From NCBI GenBank assembly GCA_021790855.1, contig JAJYFP010000023.1:1-8314 (forward strand): a stretch of 8,314 nucleotides of DNA. Direction: 5' to 3'. Of the stretch, positions 7,372 through 8,314 are shown one piece after another (within the stretch, counting starts at the first letter, position 1; each line of letters begins with the position of its first letter). The DNA comes from Actinomycetes bacterium (lineage in GTDB: Bacteria; Actinomycetota; Acidimicrobiia; Acidimicrobiales; Acidimicrobiaceae). Below the pieces are notes generated by a model. It did no database searches. It saw only the letters and a program-made list of their open reading frames with translations, and had not been told where the DNA came from. The position numbers and the translations under genes are program-made.

Positions 7372-7427
7372 CCGCTAAGGCACTTTATGCTACCACTGTA
7401 GCTCTTACAAAGATAAAATTCACTCCC

Positions 7428-7449
7428 ATAGTGGTTAAATAACCATTAT
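7428..7449. repeat. 22-base near-perfect palindrome, candidate operator
   Basis: The arms ATAGTGGTTA and TAACCATTAT flank AA and are complementary at 9 of 10 positions, with a G-T at the fourth. The symmetrical design and the site between two divergent regulatory genes suggest a dimeric DNA-binding regulator. The regulator is unknown, and the site could also be a chance AT-rich repeat. Confidence 0.45.
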
Positions 7450-7496
7450 GTGCTGTCAAAAGACAGGTTTGTAAGACTTATTGTACTAGGTATTGC

Positions 7497-7523
7497 TTTA
7501 GATAATTTCGAAATTGCCGACAC
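7497..7523 (+). promoter_or_regulatory. Possible sigma-28 (FliA/SigD)-type promoter for cheA
   Basis: TTTA (7497-7500), exactly 15 bases, then GCCGACAC (7516-7523) resembles the flagellar sigma-28 pattern TAAA-N15-GCCGATAA: 6 of 8 matches in the -10 part with the first five exact, and 2 of 4 in the -35 part. Transcription would start about 35 bases before cheA. The spacer contains the perfect palindrome AATTTCGAAATT (7504-7515), which could be an operator. The match is moderate. Confidence 0.4.
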
Positions 7524-7565
7524 AAAATATGTCTTTCAATGACCGTCTAGCGAGAGAGTTGTGTT

Positions 7566-8314
7566 ATGGCAGATACTGATCAAGAACGAATTGATTTACC
7601 GGAAGAGGTTGTGGAGTTTCTGGTTGAATCCAATGAGAACTTGGATCGGCTAGATCAAGATCTAGTTGCTCTTGAGACCGATCCATCGGACAAGGAACGA
7701 ATCTCGTCGATATTTAGAACCGTCCATACGATCAAGGGTACCTGCGGATTTCTAGGCTTTACTCGACTTGAGGCCGTTGCTCATGTGGGTGAGAATCTAC
7801 TTTCGAAGATTAGGGACGAGACTTACACCTTAGATGCTGAGAAAACCGACGCGCTACTAGAGATGGTGGATGCTGTAAGGGGATACCTAACCAAAGTCTC
7901 GGGCACGGGAACCGAGGGAACAGAAGAGCACCTGGAACTCATCGCTAAGCTGCAGCGTCTAGTGGATGGAGCGGCGACTTCAAAAAGTAGACCAAAGAGA
8001 GCTGTGCGAACCAAGTCCGTGTCGACAAATGCTTTTGTCTTTTCTGATGAATCCGAAACGAGTACTTCAGATAGTGATATCCAAGAGGTTGCGACTCCAA
8101 AAGTAAAAGAACAGCCCACTGAGGCAATGGCGAGTCCGCCCTCTAATGAGCCGAAGCCTCTTCCTTCCGAGGTAAAGAACTCCATCTCTGACTCATCGGT
8201 ACGAGTGGACGTGTCGTTGCTCGACAACCTTATGGACTTAGTAGGCGAACTTGTCCTTGCACGAAATCAGATACTCCAATACACCTCAGCTGATAGCTCT
8301 TCGACTTTGTCAGC
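7566..8314 (+). CDS. cheA: Chemotaxis histidine kinase CheA, N-terminal part (3' end outside window)
   Basis: CheA passes signals from chemoreceptors through CheW to CheY by autophosphorylating a histidine in its P1 domain. The frame opens with ATG at 7566 and stays open for 249 codons to the right edge. P1 (about residues 10-135) has the HPt signature FRTVHTIKGTCGFLGF at 50-65, with His54 the expected phosphorylation site. Residues 140-208 form a Ser/Thr/Pro/Glu/Lys-rich, apparently disordered linker. The P3 dimerisation domain starts at about 211 with VRVDVSLLDNLMDLVGELVL and ARNQILQY. No folded P2 (CheY-docking) domain fits in this linker, so the protein appears to lack P2. P4 (ATP binding) and P5 (CheW binding) would lie beyond the window. 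The ribosome binding site GAGAGAG (7552-7558) is weak, 7 bases before the ATG. It is divergent from csrA and likely begins a chemotaxis operon. Confidence 0.93.
   Translation, partial: MADTDQERIDLPEEVVEFLVESNENLDRLDQDLVALETDPSDKERISSIFRTVHTIKGTCGFLGFTRLEAVAHVGENLLSKIRDETYTLDAEKTDALLEMVDAVRGYLTKVSGTGTEGTEEHLELIAKLQRLVDGAATSKSRPKRAVRTKSVSTNAFVFSDESETSTSDSDIQEVATPKVKEQPTEAMASPPSNEPKPLPSEVKNSISDSSVRVDVSLLDNLMDLVGELVLARNQILQYTSADSSSTLS

Larger units (their letters stand above)
7357..7565. other. csrA-cheA divergent intergenic region, AT-rich, rich in inverted repeats
   Basis: This 209-base region is the longest stretch without a gene. No coding frame or RNA gene was recognised. It must hold the promoters for leftward csrA and probably rightward cheA. 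It contains the csrA ribosome-site hairpin (7358-7371), a 22-base near-perfect palindrome (7428-7449), a small hairpin CTGTC-AAAA-GACAG (7453-7466), and a 12-base perfect palindrome (7504-7515) inside a possible sigma-28-type promoter. None of the hairpins is followed by a T run, so they are not terminators. Confidence 0.7.

Noticed and set aside
7454..7459. TTGACA on the minus strand as the csrA -35 box
   Set aside because: The hexamer is perfect, but at 16-18 bases further along there is no TATAAT-like -10 (it reads AACCAC), and the hexamer is part of the small CTGTC/GACAG repeat.
7453..7466. CTGTC-AAAA-GACAG as an intrinsic terminator
   Set aside because: The stem is only five pairs with no following T run on either strand, and there is no upstream gene to terminate in this divergent region.
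7823..8227. 134-codon minus-strand frame opposite cheA
   Set aside because: The plus strand carries an unmistakable CheA with HPt and P3 motifs; the antisense product is just Ser/Thr-rich from reversed linker codons.

Overview
The window looks like a chromosomal piece of a motile, chemotactic bacterium. Late flagellar genes (flgN-like, flgK, flgL, fliW) are read rightwards, csrA is read leftwards, and the start of cheA is read rightwards. To the left of the flagellar genes, on the same strand and almost without gaps, lie three genes of a type IV secretion/conjugation-type module. The SCO6880-like membrane protein followed by a short VirB4-like ATPase is typical of actinobacteria. The fliW/csrA pair, the GTG and TTG starts and the moderate GC content (roughly 45-50 % by eye) would fit a flagellated, mid-GC actinobacterium such as a member of the Acidimicrobiia. 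That placement is inference, not proven by the sequence.

Layout. Positions 1-1283 hold the 3' part of an SCO6880-like gene; its reading frame is open to the left edge, so the true start lies outside. Positions 1283-2521 encode a compact VirB4/TraC-like ATPase and 2525-3856 a compact VirD4/TraG-like coupling ATPase. Nineteen bases later come a FlgN-like chaperone gene (3876-4346), flgK (4343-5719), flgL (5722-6609) and fliW (6642-7124). No terminator or clear promoter was seen between the first and the seventh gene, so they may be one transcription unit. csrA (7135-7356) is on the opposite strand, tail to tail with fliW, with 10 bases between them. A 209-base AT-rich region then separates csrA from the divergent cheA (7566 to the right edge, truncated).

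How the genes work together. FlgN would chaperone the hook-filament junction proteins FlgK and FlgL. FliW and CsrA form the known partner switch in which FliW, itself bound by flagellin, antagonises the RNA-binding repressor CsrA. CheA is the chemotaxis histidine kinase. The three secretion-type genes have no established part in flagella; their intactness and tight packing against flgN are the most unusual feature here. The csrA-cheA intergenic region carries a possible sigma-28-type promoter for cheA, three inverted repeats, and a short GC hairpin that presents the csrA Shine-Dalgarno GGA in its loop, which suggests CsrA autoregulation.
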